Assembly: GCA_027491085.1 (NCBI GenBank)
Contig: JAIXWW010000009.1
Coordinates: 310,001-374,000, forward strand
Source of the DNA: Bacteroidota bacterium
GTDB taxonomy: Bacteria; Bacteroidota; Bacteroidia; UKL13-3
Length of the DNA stretch: 64,000 nt
Direction: 5' to 3'
Of this stretch, positions 63,823 to 64,000 are shown piece by piece. The notes under the pieces are model-generated. The model was not told where the DNA came from. It did not search any database and saw only the letters and a program-made list of their open reading frames with translations. The position numbers and the translations under genes were made by a program. Every line of letters starts with the position of its first letter. The first letter of the stretch is position 1.

Positions 63823-64000
63823 CTATTTCCTTATTTCAATTACACTCATTGTTAACCTGCTAATACAACAAAGTTTGTCTTCATCATTTGTAATTCTAAT
63901 CTCCCAAACCTGAGTAGATTTGCCTAAATGTAGAGGTAAGGCTTTACCATAAACCCAACCCTTACCTGCTGAACGCACATGATTAGCATTAATATCTAGT
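63823..64000 (-). CDS. Hotdog-fold thioesterase (PaaI/MenI-like), 5' end outside window
   Basis: The last 59 codons of a gene entering from the right edge. They read LDINANHVRSAGKGWVYGKA, then PLHLGKSTQVWEIRI and CCISRLTMSVIEI with a TAG at 63825-63823. This is the C-terminal half of a PaaI-type 4HBT domain; the 'iNANHvR' and 'lHlGkstqvW' lines are typical. Its place 6 nt before menF suggests the 1,4-dihydroxy-2-naphthoyl-CoA thioesterase step of menaquinone synthesis. The catalytic half is not in the window, so this stays an inference. Confidence 0.8.
   Translation of the reverse strand, partial: LDINANHVRSAGKGWVYGKALPLHLGKSTQVWEIRITNDEDKLCCISRLTMSVIEIRK

Overview
ORGANISM. The window reads as chromosome of a low-GC Bacteroidota, probably a gliding or free-living environmental lineage. 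The evidence is several secreted giants ending in type IX secretion (T9SS) sorting domains of type A or of the gliding-motility C-terminal (CHU_C, type B) kind, a transketolase made as two polypeptides, a PheS with the Cys-rich insert seen in this phylum, TANNTTTG-type -7 promoter boxes, and almost no Shine-Dalgarno sequences. The standard bacterial code fits. No rRNA, CRISPR array, integrase or complete insertion sequence was seen. LAYOUT. 0-17.9 kb is mostly core: an edge-truncated Ig-like protein, pheS, a flavin oxidoreductase, an M17 aminopeptidase, clpX, an FN3-repeat T9SS protein, a large TolB-propeller/outer-membrane-barrel fusion, tRNA-Arg(CCG), a hotdog thioesterase, a TPR protein and an aldehyde dehydrogenase. 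17.8-26.1 kb is an accessory stretch. It holds a hypothetical gene between two copies of a ~170-bp repeat that includes the 3' end of the aldehyde dehydrogenase gene, a membrane protein, a two-domain fasciclin lipoprotein, a response-regulator relic, a 21-bp tandem array, a helical-repeat hypothetical and a type IIG restriction-modification gene broken by a stop codon and a frameshift. 26.1-30.1 kb carries the two transketolase halves, unusually separated by a VWA-domain protein and a small ORF. 30.2-47.4 kb is a surface-glycan/adhesin island: glycosyltransferases (GT8, GT4, a GT-A-like enzyme), TylF- and FkbM-type methyltransferases, and three giant Ig-repeat proteins with CHU_C C-termini. 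It also contains decayed copies of neighbouring genes. 47.4-64 kb returns to core functions: pabA, a CBS-domain protein with nadK, an SpmA-SpmB-like fusion, a TolC-type efflux protein, a polysaccharide deacetylase, a 2741-residue T9SS protein, a receiver-only regulator, tadA, menF and an edge-truncated thioesterase. HOW IT FITS. The repeated theme is cell-surface construction: T9SS cargo plus enzymes that could build or decorate the glycan to which such cargo is attached. pabA and menF both draw on chorismate (folate and menaquinone). The best candidates for something undescribed are the adhesin/glycan island with its recombination scars, the exact 21-bp array, and a ~180-residue module present three times in the giant T9SS protein. 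All functional names are from reading motifs; no database search was run.
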